Positions 45,430 through 54,735 of a stretch of DNA of 64,000 nucleotides are shown in pieces. The position numbers and the translations under genes were made by a program. Within the stretch, counting starts at the first letter, position 1; every line of letters begins with the position of its first letter. Source of the DNA: Flavihumibacter sp. UBA7668 (GTDB lineage: Bacteria > Bacteroidota > Bacteroidia > Chitinophagales > Chitinophagaceae); the NCBI RefSeq assembly GCF_002483205.1, contig NZ_DLHM01000007.1:862031-926030 (forward strand). Direction: 5' to 3'. A model generated the notes under the pieces. The model was not told the origin of the DNA, ran no database searches, and saw only the letters and a program-made list of their open reading frames with translations.

Positions 45430-46650
45430 ATGTCTTTCAGAGAGAAATTTGAAATACCAGCCAAGTTCAAGATGTGGTCGATGATTTTGATGGCGGTGGG
45501 ATTGGTTTCCATCCTTGCTGGATACTTCATCTACGGACAGGGCGACGAGCATGCGAACACCCGTTTCTGGGGAGTATTATTATACAACAGTGTTTTCTTC
45601 CTGTTGGTAGTAAATGCTTCCATGTTTTTCATTTGTGCAACTGCACTTGCAATGGGTGGATGGCAGATGAGTTTCCGTCGGGTAGCGGAGGCAATTTCAA
45701 CGGCAGTTATTCCAATTGGAATAATCTCAGGTGTTATTCTGCTTTCCCTGGTATTGGGTCATCAGCATCATATCTATCATTGGATTACACCAGATCCGAA
45801 TGATCATATCCTGATGGGAAAAATTGGCTTTCTGAATCCTACTTTTTTTATTGTTTGGACCATACTGACACTGGCAGGATGGATTTTCCTGGGTGCTAAA
45901 ATGCGGTCTATCAGTCGGGAACCGGACAATAGCGGACCAATGAGTCCGGAAGAAGGAAAAAAATACATTTTCAAAAATACCATCTGGGGTTCCTTGTACC
46001 TGGTATGGTTTGGTTTAACCGTAGCATCTACCGTTCCCTGGTTATGGCTGATGAGTATTGATGCACACTGGTACAGTACCATGTATAGCTGGTACACCTT
46101 CGCTTCTACCTTTGTAGCAGGTATTGCATTGATAACTCTTTTTGTAATTTATCTGAAGAACAAAGGATACCTGGAACTGGTTAATCAGGAACACCTGCAT
46201 GACCTGGGTAAGTTCATGTTTGCCTTCTCTATATTCTGGACTTATCTCTGGTTCAGCCAGTTTATGCTGATCTGGTATGCTAATATTCCGGAAGAGACTG
46301 TTTATTTCAAGCATCGTTTACAAGGACCATACAGAGGAATTTTCTTCCTGAACCTGATTATTAACTTTATTGCACCGTTGCTGGTTTTCATGAGAAGAAG
46401 CTCCAAACGTAATTATACATTGCTGGTGTTTATGTCTGTGTTGATCATTTTTGGTCACTGGATCGATTTTTACCAGATGGTTATTGCATCACTCTCCAAG
46501 GAACATGTTGAACTCGGTTTGTTTGATTTTGGGGTAGCAGCAGGATTTGTAGGACTGATCATGTGGGCAACAGGAAATGCATTAAGCAAACATTCACTGA
46601 TCAACCGTAACCATCCATTCCTGAAGGAAAGTATAATTCACCATACCTAA
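45430..46650 (+). CDS. actF: Alternative complex III subunit F, NrfD-like membrane protein
   Basis: A 406-residue polytopic protein related to ActC (about 10 helices). HWITPDPNDHILMGKIGFLNP, STVPWLWLMSIDAHWYSTMYSWYTFAS and WFSQFMLIWYANIPEETVYF are ActF features. It lacks the quinol-site arrangement of ActC and is thought to serve proton movement or structure. ATG 45430 is preferred over an in-frame TTG at 45424. Confidence 0.95.
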   Translation: MSFREKFEIPAKFKMWSMILMAVGLVSILAGYFIYGQGDEHANTRFWGVLLYNSVFFLLVVNASMFFICATALAMGGWQMSFRRVAEAISTAVIPIGIISGVILLSLVLGHQHHIYHWITPDPNDHILMGKIGFLNPTFFIVWTILTLAGWIFLGAKMRSISREPDNSGPMSPEEGKKYIFKNTIWGSLYLVWFGLTVASTVPWLWLMSIDAHWYSTMYSWYTFASTFVAGIALITLFVIYLKNKGYLELVNQEHLHDLGKFMFAFSIFWTYLWFSQFMLIWYANIPEETVYFKHRLQGPYRGIFFLNLIINFIAPLLVFMRRSSKRNYTLLVFMSVLIIFGHWIDFYQMVIASLSKEHVELGLFDFGVAAGFVGLIMWATGNALSKHSLINRNHPFLKESIIHHT

Positions 46651-46722
46651 GGAAAGGAACTTTAAACAAAAGCATAGTATATAAGCTTTCATTCAAAACT
46701 TTGTATAAACACGGAATAAGAC

Positions 46723-47790
46723 ATGTCAACATTATTAATCATTGCGATCCTGTTGTTGGGTTTTATCGTGGTCTTCCAGATCGCAAAAGCCAGCGAATAT
46801 GTATCTGTGTTGAAAGGTGAAAAGAAAACCTTTGAGCAGAATAACCGTATCAATGGTTTCCTGCTGCTGGCTTTCATGATCCTTGGCCTGATTGGTGTGT
46901 ATTGGTGCAATGAGCTTTTTAAGGGAAAGATTCTCGGAGAAGCTGCATCGGACCATGGAGAAAAGATTGACACCATGTTATATATCACCATTGCAATTAC
47001 CGGTGTGGTGTTCGTAATTACACAAATTTTACTGTTCTGGTTTTCATTTAAATACCAATACAAGGAAGGACGTAAAGCATTTTACTATCCGCATAACAAC
47101 AAACTGGAACTTATTTGGACAGTAATTCCTGCAATTGCACTGACTGTACTGGTTGGTTTTGGTTTATTCTACTGGTTTAAGATCACCGGTGATGCACCCA
47201 AAGAGGCAAATATTGTAGAGATTACCGGGAAGCAGTTCGGTTGGATTTATCGTTATCCGGGCAAGGATAAAGTATTTGGTAAAAAGTACTACCAGAAAAT
47301 TGATGAAGGAAAGCTGAACCAGCTTGGACTAATCTGGGAAGATAAAGCTACCCACGATGATATTGTAACAAATGAGGCTATGTACCTGGTTGTTGGCAAA
47401 CCCGTTAAGCTGGTGATCAACAGCCGCGATGTGGTACATGATGTAGGTTTGGCGCATTTCCGGATGAAAATGGATGCTGTTCCCGGAACACCTACTACCA
47501 TGTGGTTTACGCCTAAGTACACCACTGCGCAGATGAAAGAAAAAACAGGCAACCCTGAGTTTGAATATGAAATTTCCTGTGACCAGATGTGTGGAAAAGG
47601 GCATTATTCCATGAAGGGAATAGTGAAAGTGGTGGAACAGGCGGAATATCTGTTATGGCTGGCCAAGCAAAAACCAAACTATGTAATGTCTCATCCTGAA
47701 ATGGAGAAGATACCGGCAACACCGGCAGCAGCAAAAGCTGATAGTACGGTAACTGCTGCTGCTGCAACACCAGTATCCAATTCAAACTAA
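46723..47790 (+). CDS. coxB: Cytochrome c oxidase subunit II
   Basis: A 355-residue subunit with three hydrophobic N-terminal segments, including the usual pair (about 85-108 and 125-148), and a periplasmic cupredoxin domain. The binuclear CuA site is intact: the upstream His in SRDVVHDVGLAHF and CDQMCGKGHYSM near residue 286. The substrate may be reached directly from the ActA/ActE hemes in a supercomplex. The C-terminal 30 residues are Ala/Thr/Ser-rich and resemble the ActE tail. Confidence 0.95.
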   Translation: MSTLLIIAILLLGFIVVFQIAKASEYVSVLKGEKKTFEQNNRINGFLLLAFMILGLIGVYWCNELFKGKILGEAASDHGEKIDTMLYITIAITGVVFVITQILLFWFSFKYQYKEGRKAFYYPHNNKLELIWTVIPAIALTVLVGFGLFYWFKITGDAPKEANIVEITGKQFGWIYRYPGKDKVFGKKYYQKIDEGKLNQLGLIWEDKATHDDIVTNEAMYLVVGKPVKLVINSRDVVHDVGLAHFRMKMDAVPGTPTTMWFTPKYTTAQMKEKTGNPEFEYEISCDQMCGKGHYSMKGIVKVVEQAEYLLWLAKQKPNYVMSHPEMEKIPATPAAAKADSTVTAAAATPVSNSN

Positions 47791-47818
47791 GGTCGTACCG
47801 AAAAACAAATAGATTTTT

Positions 47819-49651
47819 ATGAGCCAAGAAGTGAATTTGCATGAGCATGCGGGAGCGATGACAACGCATGAGGTTCATCACGATGAGCACCATGGTCATC
47901 ACCACAAGGAAACCTTCATTACGAAGTATGTGTTCAGTCAGGATCATAAGATGATTGCGAAACAGTTCCTTATTACAGGTATTGTTTGGGCAATTATCGG
48001 CGGTCTCTTTTCGGTATTGTTCCGTTTGCAACTGGGCTTTCCCAATGAAACCTTCCCCTGGCTGGAGAATATACTCGGTAAATGGGCAGCAGGAGGAAAA
48101 ATCCATCCTGAGTTCTATTATGCCTTAACCACCATGCACGGTACCGTATTGGTATTCTTTGTATTAACTGCCGGTTTGAGTGGAACTTTTTCCAACTTCC
48201 TGATTCCACTACAGGTTGGTGCACGTGATATGGCATCTCCTTTTATGAACATGCTGAGTTACTGGTTCTTTTTTGTTGCCAGTATCGTTATGATCAGCTC
48301 GCTGTTTGTTCAAACGGGTCCGGCTAGTGGTGGATGGACAGTATATCCTCCACTAAGTGCGCTGGGTGATGCATCTGAAGGATCTAAAATCGGTATGGAT
48401 CTCTGGCTGATTGCGATGGCCCTATTTGTGGTGAATTCACTGCTTGGAAGCCTAAACTATATTTCTACCATTCTGAATATGCGGACAAAGGGGATGAGTA
48501 TGACTCGTATGCCTTTGACAATCTGGGCGCTGTTCTTTACAGCGGTATTGGGTGTATTATCCTTCCCGGTATTGTTGTCTGGTTTCATTCTATTGTTGTT
48601 TGACCGCCATGCAGGTACCAGCTTCTATCTGTCTGATATCTTCCTGGCTTCAACGCAGAAAGCGCTTCCAAATGAAGGCGGTAGTGCAATTCTTTACCAA
48701 CACTTATTCTGGTTCCTTGGTCACCCGGAAGTGTATATCATCATCCTTCCAACGATGGGATTGGTATCAGATGTTATGTCCGCCAATGCAAGAAAACCCA
48801 TCTTCGGCTATATGGCGATGGTTGGTTCCATGTTTGCGATTGCCGTTCTGGCCTTCCTGGTATGGGCGCACCACATGTTTGTAACCGGATTGAATCCGTT
48901 CCTGGGGGCCTTCTTCGTGTTACTTACCCTGTTGATTGCGGTTCCATCTGCTATTAAAGTATTTAACTGGATTACCACACTCTGGAGAGGTAACCTTCGG
49001 TTTACTCCGGGTATGTTGTTCTCCATTGGATTTGTGAGCCTCTTTATTTCAGGTGGTTTAACCGGAATTTTCCTGGGTAACTCCACACTGGATATTCACC
49101 TGCACGATACCTATTTCGTAATTGCGCACTTTCATATTGTAATGGGTGTATCTGCCTTCTTTGGGATGTTTGCCGGTCTATACCACTGGTTCCCCAAAAT
49201 GTATGGCCGTTATATGAATAATACCATGGCCTATATCCATTTCTGGATTACATTGGTTGGTGCTTACCTGATTTTCTGGCCAATGCATTATCAGGGTCTG
49301 GCTGGTGTTCCCCGCCGTTACCTGGATTTCAGCGGATGGACTTCCTTCAATCAGTTTGACGGATTAAATCGCTTTATTTCTATAGTAACCATGATGGTGT
49401 TTGCGGTTCAGTTGTTGTTTGTGTTTAATTTCTTCTACTCTATTTTCAAAGGAAGAAAGGTTCGTACGCAAAACCCCTGGGGTGCAACCACACTGGAATG
49501 GACCACTCCAATCAATCCGGGTCACGGTAACTGGGAGGGTGAGATTCCTGAAGTGCATCGCTGGGCTTATGACTACGGTAAGGATGGACGTGATTTCATC
49601 CCTCAAACCGAACCGATATCAGCCAGTGAGAGTCCGGAGAGTAAGCATTGA
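47819..49651 (+). CDS. coxA: Cytochrome c oxidase subunit I (aa3 type)
   Basis: A 610-residue, 12-helix catalytic subunit reducing O2 and pumping protons. The A-family signature FLGHPEVYIIILP (near residue 300) holds the CuB His and the cross-linked Tyr. VWAHHMFVTG supplies two more CuB ligands and HDTYFVIAHFHIVM the heme ligands. The cytoplasmic N-terminus is strikingly histidine-rich (HEHAGAMTTHEVHHDEHHGHHH), possibly a metal-binding tract. A terminator follows the gene. Confidence 0.96.
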   Translation: MSQEVNLHEHAGAMTTHEVHHDEHHGHHHKETFITKYVFSQDHKMIAKQFLITGIVWAIIGGLFSVLFRLQLGFPNETFPWLENILGKWAAGGKIHPEFYYALTTMHGTVLVFFVLTAGLSGTFSNFLIPLQVGARDMASPFMNMLSYWFFFVASIVMISSLFVQTGPASGGWTVYPPLSALGDASEGSKIGMDLWLIAMALFVVNSLLGSLNYISTILNMRTKGMSMTRMPLTIWALFFTAVLGVLSFPVLLSGFILLLFDRHAGTSFYLSDIFLASTQKALPNEGGSAILYQHLFWFLGHPEVYIIILPTMGLVSDVMSANARKPIFGYMAMVGSMFAIAVLAFLVWAHHMFVTGLNPFLGAFFVLLTLLIAVPSAIKVFNWITTLWRGNLRFTPGMLFSIGFVSLFISGGLTGIFLGNSTLDIHLHDTYFVIAHFHIVMGVSAFFGMFAGLYHWFPKMYGRYMNNTMAYIHFWITLVGAYLIFWPMHYQGLAGVPRRYLDFSGWTSFNQFDGLNRFISIVTMMVFAVQLLFVFNFFYSIFKGRKVRTQNPWGATTLEWTTPINPGHGNWEGEIPEVHRWAYDYGKDGRDFIPQTEPISASESPESKH

Positions 49652-49695
49652 TAAAGGAAGGGGGTTAATTGATACTAATAAAATCGACATAAAAT

Positions 49696-49724
49696 GCCCT
49701 GATGTTGAATCAGGGCGTTTTTTT
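49696..49724 (+). terminator. Intrinsic terminator after coxA
   Basis: GCCCTGAT and ATCAGGGC form a perfect 8-bp stem around GTTGA, followed by G and T7. It separates act-coxBA from the ctaB-coxCCD part, allowing different expression levels. Confidence 0.92.
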
Positions 49725-49755
49725 AGAGTGGACGGTTTTTGTTTAATAATGATGA

Positions 49756-50682
49756 ATGCAGCAGAGTGAAACAGTTCAACCCGGAAAGGAAAATGGTGTA
49801 ATGGCGCGGTTGCGTGATTACCTCTTGCTGATAAAGTTCTCTTTGACAACAATGGTGGTGTTCTCAGCGGTAATAAGTTACCTGCTGGCACCAAAAATTG
49901 TGGAGTATGATTGGGCAATGATCTCGCTGCTGTTTCTGGCAGGAATGCTGGTAACCGGAAGCGCCAATACCATTAATCAGGTAGTGGAAAAAGATACGGA
50001 TGCCCTGATGAAACGGACAGCGAACCGGCCAATTGCATCGGGTCGTATGTCGGTTACGGAAGGTTGGGCTTTTGCCTTGATTAGTGGATTGCTGGGGGTT
50101 TTTCTCCTCTGGTATTATTTCAATGGCTTATCCGCTGGTCTGGCTGCATTTAGTCTCTTTCTGTATGCGTTCATTTATACACCGCTGAAGAAAGTGAATT
50201 CCATTTCCGTTCTGGTAGGAGCATTTCCGGGAGGATTGCCCTGTCTGATTGGCTTTGCTGCCGGAAATGATACGATTTTCTTTGGGGAGCATGAATGGCG
50301 CGATTTGGGTGGATGGGCGCTCTTTGCAATTCAGTTTTTCTGGCAATTCCCCCATTTTTGGGCCATTGCCTGGATATCGCACAAGGATTATGAAGCTGCA
50401 GGTTTCAGGATGTTGCCATCCGAAAAAGGGCCAACTAAATATTCGGCTATTCAGTCGATTGTTTATTCGGTCCTGCTGATTCCGGTTGGCTTAGGTCCCT
50501 ATTTTATCGGATTGACCGGCTGGGTAAGTTTGCTGATTCTGCTGGTTTGTAATATTGGAATGGTGGCATTGAGTGTGCGATTATATACAAAAATGGAGAA
50601 ATCAGCTGCCAGAGGAGTGATGTTTGGAAGTTATGTGTATCTGATGGTAGTGTTTCTGGCACTGGTGGCGGATAAGGTTTAG
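49756..50682 (+). CDS. ctaB: Protoheme IX farnesyltransferase (heme O synthase)
   Basis: A 308-residue UbiA-family prenyltransferase with about nine helices. It attaches farnesyl to heme b to make heme o, the precursor of heme a for the adjacent oxidase. The first aspartate-rich motif is NTINQVVEKDTDALMKRT (near residue 75) followed by ANRPIASGRMS. The second lies in the IAWISHKDYEAAGFRM loop. No heme A synthase (ctaA) was seen in the window. Confidence 0.95.
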   Translation: MQQSETVQPGKENGVMARLRDYLLLIKFSLTTMVVFSAVISYLLAPKIVEYDWAMISLLFLAGMLVTGSANTINQVVEKDTDALMKRTANRPIASGRMSVTEGWAFALISGLLGVFLLWYYFNGLSAGLAAFSLFLYAFIYTPLKKVNSISVLVGAFPGGLPCLIGFAAGNDTIFFGEHEWRDLGGWALFAIQFFWQFPHFWAIAWISHKDYEAAGFRMLPSEKGPTKYSAIQSIVYSVLLIPVGLGPYFIGLTGWVSLLILLVCNIGMVALSVRLYTKMEKSAARGVMFGSYVYLMVVFLALVADKV

Positions 50683-50709
50683 GAAAAGGAGACAAAGGAG
50701 ACAAAGGGA
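50683..50709. repeat. GGAGACAAA tandem repeat between ctaB and coxC
   Basis: Two tandem GGAGACAAA units (50688-50705) right after the ctaB stop codon, identical in unit to the tract inside purN and to the start of the 27-bp array upstream of trmB. Confidence 0.9.
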
Positions 50710-50743
50710 GTGTTTAAAAATATTGTGTATGGGGGTAGAAGCT

Positions 50744-51295
50744 ATGGAGCAGAGAAAACGAATACATCCTAACAAGTTCACGATGTGGGTGGCGATTGCG
50801 AGCATTACCATGATGTTTGCAGGATTGACAAGTGCCTATATCGTGAAAAGGAGCCAGCCCAGCTGGACCAGTTTTGAAATGCCGGTTATTTTCTGGTATT
50901 CAACCGGGGTGATGTTATTGAGCAGTTTGGCCATCCATTTTTCACTGAGGGCCTTTCGGGAACGGAACCGGGTGAAGTACCGACAACTGATTACACTGAC
51001 TGCTATCCTGGGTTTGGTTTTTGTAGTATTGCAGTGGATCGGATTTAAGCAGATCTGGGCAACCGGTATTCAGTTTTCAGGCGCAGGTGGGGGTCAATTT
51101 CTCTATATTATTGCCGGATTACATGGATTGCACGTGATTGGAGGAGTAATTGCACTTATAATCCTTTTTTTTAAGGCCTATAGCACGCGATTCCGAAATT
51201 ATAATCCGGTACCGGTGGAAGTGATGAGTACGTATTGGCATTTTGTTGATCTGTTATGGATCTACCTGATGGTATTTTTTATGTTATTACAATAG
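50744..51295 (+). CDS. coxC: Cytochrome c oxidase subunit III, copy 1 (short)
   Basis: A 183-residue five-helix subunit III. KFTMWVAIASITMMFAGLTSAYIV begins the first helix; GLHGLHVIGGVIALIILF and MSTYWHFVDLLWIYLMVFFML carry the family's His and Trp residues. ATG 50744 is chosen because the frame start at 50723 adds seven residues with no support. A second subunit III gene follows, a common duplication in this operon type in Bacteroidota. Confidence 0.92.
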   Translation: MEQRKRIHPNKFTMWVAIASITMMFAGLTSAYIVKRSQPSWTSFEMPVIFWYSTGVMLLSSLAIHFSLRAFRERNRVKYRQLITLTAILGLVFVVLQWIGFKQIWATGIQFSGAGGGQFLYIIAGLHGLHVIGGVIALIILFFKAYSTRFRNYNPVPVEVMSTYWHFVDLLWIYLMVFFMLLQ

Positions 51296-51346
51296 TTAAT
51301 TCCGTATATCCAATTAAATTTGCGAACCAATCTTTAAACACTGAAC

Positions 51347-52018
51347 ATGGCACAAGCAGTACCTGCAGAACAAAAATGGTGGAGTGGCGGTAAAAGTCCC
51401 TTCAACGTCGAGTACGGTAAACTGATGATGTGGTATTTCCTGATGAGTGATGCGTTCACCTTTGGTGCGTTTCTGATCTCTTATGGCACCATCCGTTTCG
51501 CCACAAATTCCTGGCCCGACCCCAACGAAGTATTCCAGTCCTTTCCCGGTTTGGGAAACGGTCTTCCGCTCATGTTTGTGAGTTTGATGACGTTTATCCT
51601 GATTATCAGTTCTGTAACCATGGTTCTGGCGGTTCAGGCCGGCCATGCGATGGATAAAAAGTCGGTAGTTCGTAACCTGGTACTTACCATTATCGGCGGT
51701 ATTGCCTTCTTAAGCTGTCAGGCCTGGGAATGGGCACACCTGCACCATGAAGGTGCCTGGTGGGGCAGCAATCCTTTTCTGAATATAGATGGAACAAAAG
51801 CAACTACCAACTTTACCAACTTCTTCTTTACCATTACCGGTTTCCATGGCTTCCACGTTTTCAGTGGAGTGGTTATTAATATCATTATGCTGATCATGAC
51901 CCTCAATAATGTATTTGAGCGGAAAGGTCATTACCTGATGATTGAGAAAGCCGGTTTATATTGGCACTTTGTAGACCTGGTATGGGTATTCGTATTTACC
52001 GTATTTTATCTCGTTTAA
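51347..52018 (+). CDS. coxC: Cytochrome c oxidase subunit III, copy 2
   Basis: A 223-residue subunit III of the heme-copper oxidase. It contains GKLMMWYFLMSDAFTFGAFLISYGTIRF, an extra loop (WGSNPFLNIDGTKATTNFTNFFF), GFHGFHVFSGVVINIIMLI and AGLYWHFVDLVWVFVFTVFYLV. It diverges from the preceding copy, and the two may sit side by side in the complex or substitute for each other. Confidence 0.93.
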   Translation: MAQAVPAEQKWWSGGKSPFNVEYGKLMMWYFLMSDAFTFGAFLISYGTIRFATNSWPDPNEVFQSFPGLGNGLPLMFVSLMTFILIISSVTMVLAVQAGHAMDKKSVVRNLVLTIIGGIAFLSCQAWEWAHLHHEGAWWGSNPFLNIDGTKATTNFTNFFFTITGFHGFHVFSGVVINIIMLIMTLNNVFERKGHYLMIEKAGLYWHFVDLVWVFVFTVFYLV

Positions 52019-52035
52019 CCAATTAAGAAGTTACT

Positions 52036-52482
52036 ATGCATCAAGACGATAATACCGAAATAACCTTCCATCATGAATATGACCGGGAGGCGAGTAAAAA
52101 AGAAGTAATCAAAATAACTGTTATTCTATCCGTAATTACACTGGTAGAATTAGCACTTGGTTTTTGGATGTATTTGTCTCATGGCAACCTTGGTTCCTTC
52201 ATGATTACCCTGATTAAAGGAGTGATCCTGATCCTCATGCTGGCCAAAGCCTTTTATATCGTAGCTTATTTCATGCACCTTAAGCATGAACTGAAGAATA
52301 TGATTATGACCATTGTGGTTCCTCTCCTGCTTTTTGTATGGTTCATCATTGCCTTTCTGTATGAAGGGAATTCCTACAAAAACCTGAAGAACACCTATGA
52401 TCCTTATCATAAAGAACAGAGTGAAATCAAGGTGGAGAAAAAAGAACAGGGTAGTAAAGAACATGATCCACAAGCTCATTAA
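52036..52482 (+). CDS. coxD: Cytochrome c oxidase subunit IV family protein
   Basis: A 148-residue membrane protein with three helices (about 25-45, 55-80 and 88-110) and a long charged cytoplasmic tail (EKKEQGSKEHDPQAH). VILSVITLVELALGFWMY and KAFYIVAYFMHLKHELKNM fit the bacterial subunit IV (CtaF-like) family, which stabilises the oxidase. It is followed by a terminator. Confidence 0.88.
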   Translation: MHQDDNTEITFHHEYDREASKKEVIKITVILSVITLVELALGFWMYLSHGNLGSFMITLIKGVILILMLAKAFYIVAYFMHLKHELKNMIMTIVVPLLLFVWFIIAFLYEGNSYKNLKNTYDPYHKEQSEIKVEKKEQGSKEHDPQAH

Positions 52483-52505
52483 CTTATATAAACCAATATT
52501 ATGTG

Positions 52506-52532
52506 AACCATCCGCCATTGCGGATGGTTTTT
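52506..52532 (+). terminator. Intrinsic terminator after coxD
   Basis: ACCATCCGC and GCGGATGGT form a perfect 9-bp stem around CATT, followed by TTTTT. It ends about 20 bp before the TTG start of the SCO gene, so that gene probably needs readthrough or its own promoter. Confidence 0.92.
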
Positions 52533-52551
52533 ATTATCAATACTATTTGAT

Positions 52552-53271
52552 TTGAATAAGACAGCATTAGCAGGGGTTTTTATGGCAGTAGTGATACCGG
52601 TGATCTGCTATTTCATTGTAAATTATTACAGTAAAGACGCGGTCGATATGCCGCGCCGGTATTATGTAGATACGGTACTTACCAAAATAGATGGCGGAAA
52701 AGAGTTCACTGATACGGTTTGGCATAAAGCCGCCAATTTCACCCTTACCAATCAACTGGGAAAAGAAGTTAGTCTGGATGATATTCAGGGCAAAGTAATT
52801 GTGGCGAATTTCTTCTTTACCCGTTGCCCATCTATTTGTCCCACGCTCACCATGAATATGAAGCGGTTGCAGAATACCCTCAAACTGAAAGATGTAACCC
52901 GGAAGATCGATACCACTTTTGTTCAGTTTCTTTCATTCAGCGTAGACCCTCAGCGGGATTCAGCCACCCAGTTGAAAAAATATGCCGACCGATACGGCGT
53001 AAATCATGATGTCTGGTGGATGCTGACCGGAGATAAAAAAACCATTTATGATTTCGCTTTGAATGAAGTGAAATTATCCGCTATAGACGGAGAGGGTGTG
53101 GATTCCAATTTTATTCATACGGAAAAATTTGTATTGCTCGATCGTGATCGGGTGGTTCGCGGTTATTACAATGGGCTGGACAGCATGGCCATGGCCGATT
53201 TGGCTGGTGATATCGTAAAGATTTTCATCGAGAAGGATAAAAAGAAAAAACGCAATCTGTTCCGTAAATAA
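52552..53271 (+). CDS. SCO1/SenC family copper chaperone
   Basis: A 239-residue thioredoxin-fold protein anchored by an N-terminal helix. The copper ligands are CPSICP (Cys pair near residues 92-96) and the late His in SNFIHTEKFVLLDRD. SCO proteins load CuA in subunit II of the adjacent oxidase. The start is TTG at 52552; no in-frame ATG precedes the anchor helix, and MNKTALAGVFMAVVIP looks like a normal beginning for the family. Confidence 0.93.
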   Translation: MNKTALAGVFMAVVIPVICYFIVNYYSKDAVDMPRRYYVDTVLTKIDGGKEFTDTVWHKAANFTLTNQLGKEVSLDDIQGKVIVANFFFTRCPSICPTLTMNMKRLQNTLKLKDVTRKIDTTFVQFLSFSVDPQRDSATQLKKYADRYGVNHDVWWMLTGDKKTIYDFALNEVKLSAIDGEGVDSNFIHTEKFVLLDRDRVVRGYYNGLDSMAMADLAGDIVKIFIEKDKKKKRNLFRK

Positions 53272-53277
53272 GCTGTT

Positions 53278-53820
53278 ATGTTGAGTGCGATCATTAAGAA
53301 AAACGATAAACAGGCAAAGATTCTGATCGGTGTAGTTTCCTTTGTTGTATTTGTTGCCGTAGTGATTTTATCAAGGGTAAAACTGGACCTGGAGCCGGGC
53401 TTTGATGTACATATTTTTGCCAGAATCAATGCCGTGCTAAATAGCGCAGTAGCTGTCTTATTGGTGGCTGCACTGGTTGCCGTAAAACAGAAAAAGTTTG
53501 AACTGCATAAGCGACTGATGTTTGTGGCAATAGTACTATCAGCTCTTTTTTTGATTTCCTATATTGCCCACCATCTGTTGGCGGATAGTACCTCACATGG
53601 AGGTGAAGGGTTGGTACATACCATCTATCTCATCATACTTATTACCCATATTTTTTTAGCGGCGATTATATTACCCTTTATCCTCTTCACTGCTTACAGG
53701 GCACTAATTGCGGAATGGCCTGCACATAAAAAAATTGCCCGGATCACCTGGCCTATCTGGTTTTATGTGGCGGTAACAGGCGTTATTGTTTATCTGATGA
53801 TCAGCCCTTATTATTCCTGA
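53278..53820 (+). CDS. DUF420 family membrane protein
   Basis: A 180-residue protein with about five helices. FDVHIFARINAVLNSAVAVLLVAALVAVKQKKFELHKRLMFVAIVLSALFL and the ITHIFLAAIILPFILFTAY helix are typical of DUF420, which is routinely found next to cytochrome oxidase and SCO genes. It holds several conserved histidines and may help in copper or heme delivery; this is not proven. It follows the SCO gene by 6 bp. Confidence 0.92.
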   Translation: MLSAIIKKNDKQAKILIGVVSFVVFVAVVILSRVKLDLEPGFDVHIFARINAVLNSAVAVLLVAALVAVKQKKFELHKRLMFVAIVLSALFLISYIAHHLLADSTSHGGEGLVHTIYLIILITHIFLAAIILPFILFTAYRALIAEWPAHKKIARITWPIWFYVAVTGVIVYLMISPYYS

Positions 53821-53841
53821 CAGAAAGGATAAATTAGCAGT

Positions 53842-54315
53842 ATGAGTAAAGCAACGGCCCCTTCAATTTTTCGTGATCTTCAATACCTGTATAAAATACT
53901 GTTGTATGTATTGGTGGTAGCGATGCTGCTCTCCTTTCTGCTGGTTCAATTTAATATACTGGAACCCATGGTAGGCGTGGCAACGGATCGGATGTTGCAG
54001 GTGATTGCTGTACTGTATTGTTTCGCTGCTGTTTTTGTGGGACTTCAATTGTTTCGTCGCAAACTGGAACGAATCAGGGTAGACAGTCAGACTCCAAGAG
54101 AAAAACTCAATCAGTACAAGTCGGCTTCCCTGCTGCAATGGTCGCTGATGGAGTCCGCAGCTATATTCAGTATTCTTTGTTATCTGCTTACCGGCAACTG
54201 GGCTTTTCTTGCCCTTGCCTTTACGCTGCTGGTATTATTTGGCGGATTAAATCCCTTTAAGCATAAGGTGATGATTCAGCTAAGACTCAGTGAACAGGAT
54301 GTGGCAGGGCTTTAA
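53842..54315 (+). CDS. Membrane protein at the end of the respiratory block
   Basis: A 157-residue protein with four predicted helices in two pairs (about 15-37, 48-68, then 95-115 and 118-138) separated by a charged loop (RRKLERIRVDSQTPREKLNQYKSA). I do not recognise a named family. Placement directly after DUF420 (21 bp) suggests cotranscription with the oxidase assembly genes. It is convergent with the next gene, 3 bp apart. Confidence 0.75.
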   Translation: MSKATAPSIFRDLQYLYKILLYVLVVAMLLSFLLVQFNILEPMVGVATDRMLQVIAVLYCFAAVFVGLQLFRRKLERIRVDSQTPREKLNQYKSASLLQWSLMESAAIFSILCYLLTGNWAFLALAFTLLVLFGGLNPFKHKVMIQLRLSEQDVAGL

Positions 54316-54318
54316 TGC

Positions 54319-54735
54319 TTAAAGCTCTTCGGCCGGATCCCAAAAGACCTGATCAAAGTTTTGTACAGTATCATTTTTTACGATTATTCCCTCTTTCTCC
54401 AATAATTCCTGCATGCGGGTTGGTGTGGCAAAATGGGCTTTTCCTGATAGCTGTCCATTTCGGTTAACTACCCGTTGGGCAGGCAGGTTTCGGGTGGAGA
54501 GAAAGGATCCATTGAGTGCCCATCCCACCATGCGGGCCGATAATCCACTACCTAAACAGCGGGCGATGGCGCCATAACTGGTTACTTTCCCTTTCGGGAT
54601 TTGTTCCACGATAGCATAGACCTGTTCGAAAAAAGACGCAGAAGCCTTACCCGACGGGTCGACTGCCTTTAGCTTACCGGCATTGGTTTTACTGCTTTTT
54701 TTGGGACTAGGTATTTTCTTCCTGGGACTTGCCAT
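54319..54735 (-). CDS. Alkyltransferase-like (ATL) DNA-binding protein
   Basis: A 138-residue protein related to the DNA-binding domain of O6-methylguanine-DNA methyltransferase: VYAIVEQIPKGKVTSYGAIARCLG, ARMVGWALNGS, RNLPAQRVVNRNG. The methyl-accepting Cys of PCHR is replaced (PAQR, Ala86), so it cannot repair alkyl groups itself. ATL proteins bind O6-alkylguanine and hand it to nucleotide excision repair; uvrB lies about 50 kb away in this window. A basic 30-residue N-terminus may aid DNA binding. Overlaps DUF5522 by 29 bp. Confidence 0.9.
   Translation of the reverse strand: MASPRKKIPSPKKSSKTNAGKLKAVDPSGKASASFFEQVYAIVEQIPKGKVTSYGAIARCLGSGLSARMVGWALNGSFLSTRNLPAQRVVNRNGQLSGKAHFATPTRMQELLEKEGIIVKNDTVQNFDQVFWDPAEEL

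Noticed and set aside
54319..54735. Functional O6-methylguanine-DNA methyltransferase
   Set aside because: The acceptor cysteine of PCHR is replaced by alanine (PAQR), so it can only be an alkyltransferase-like sensor.
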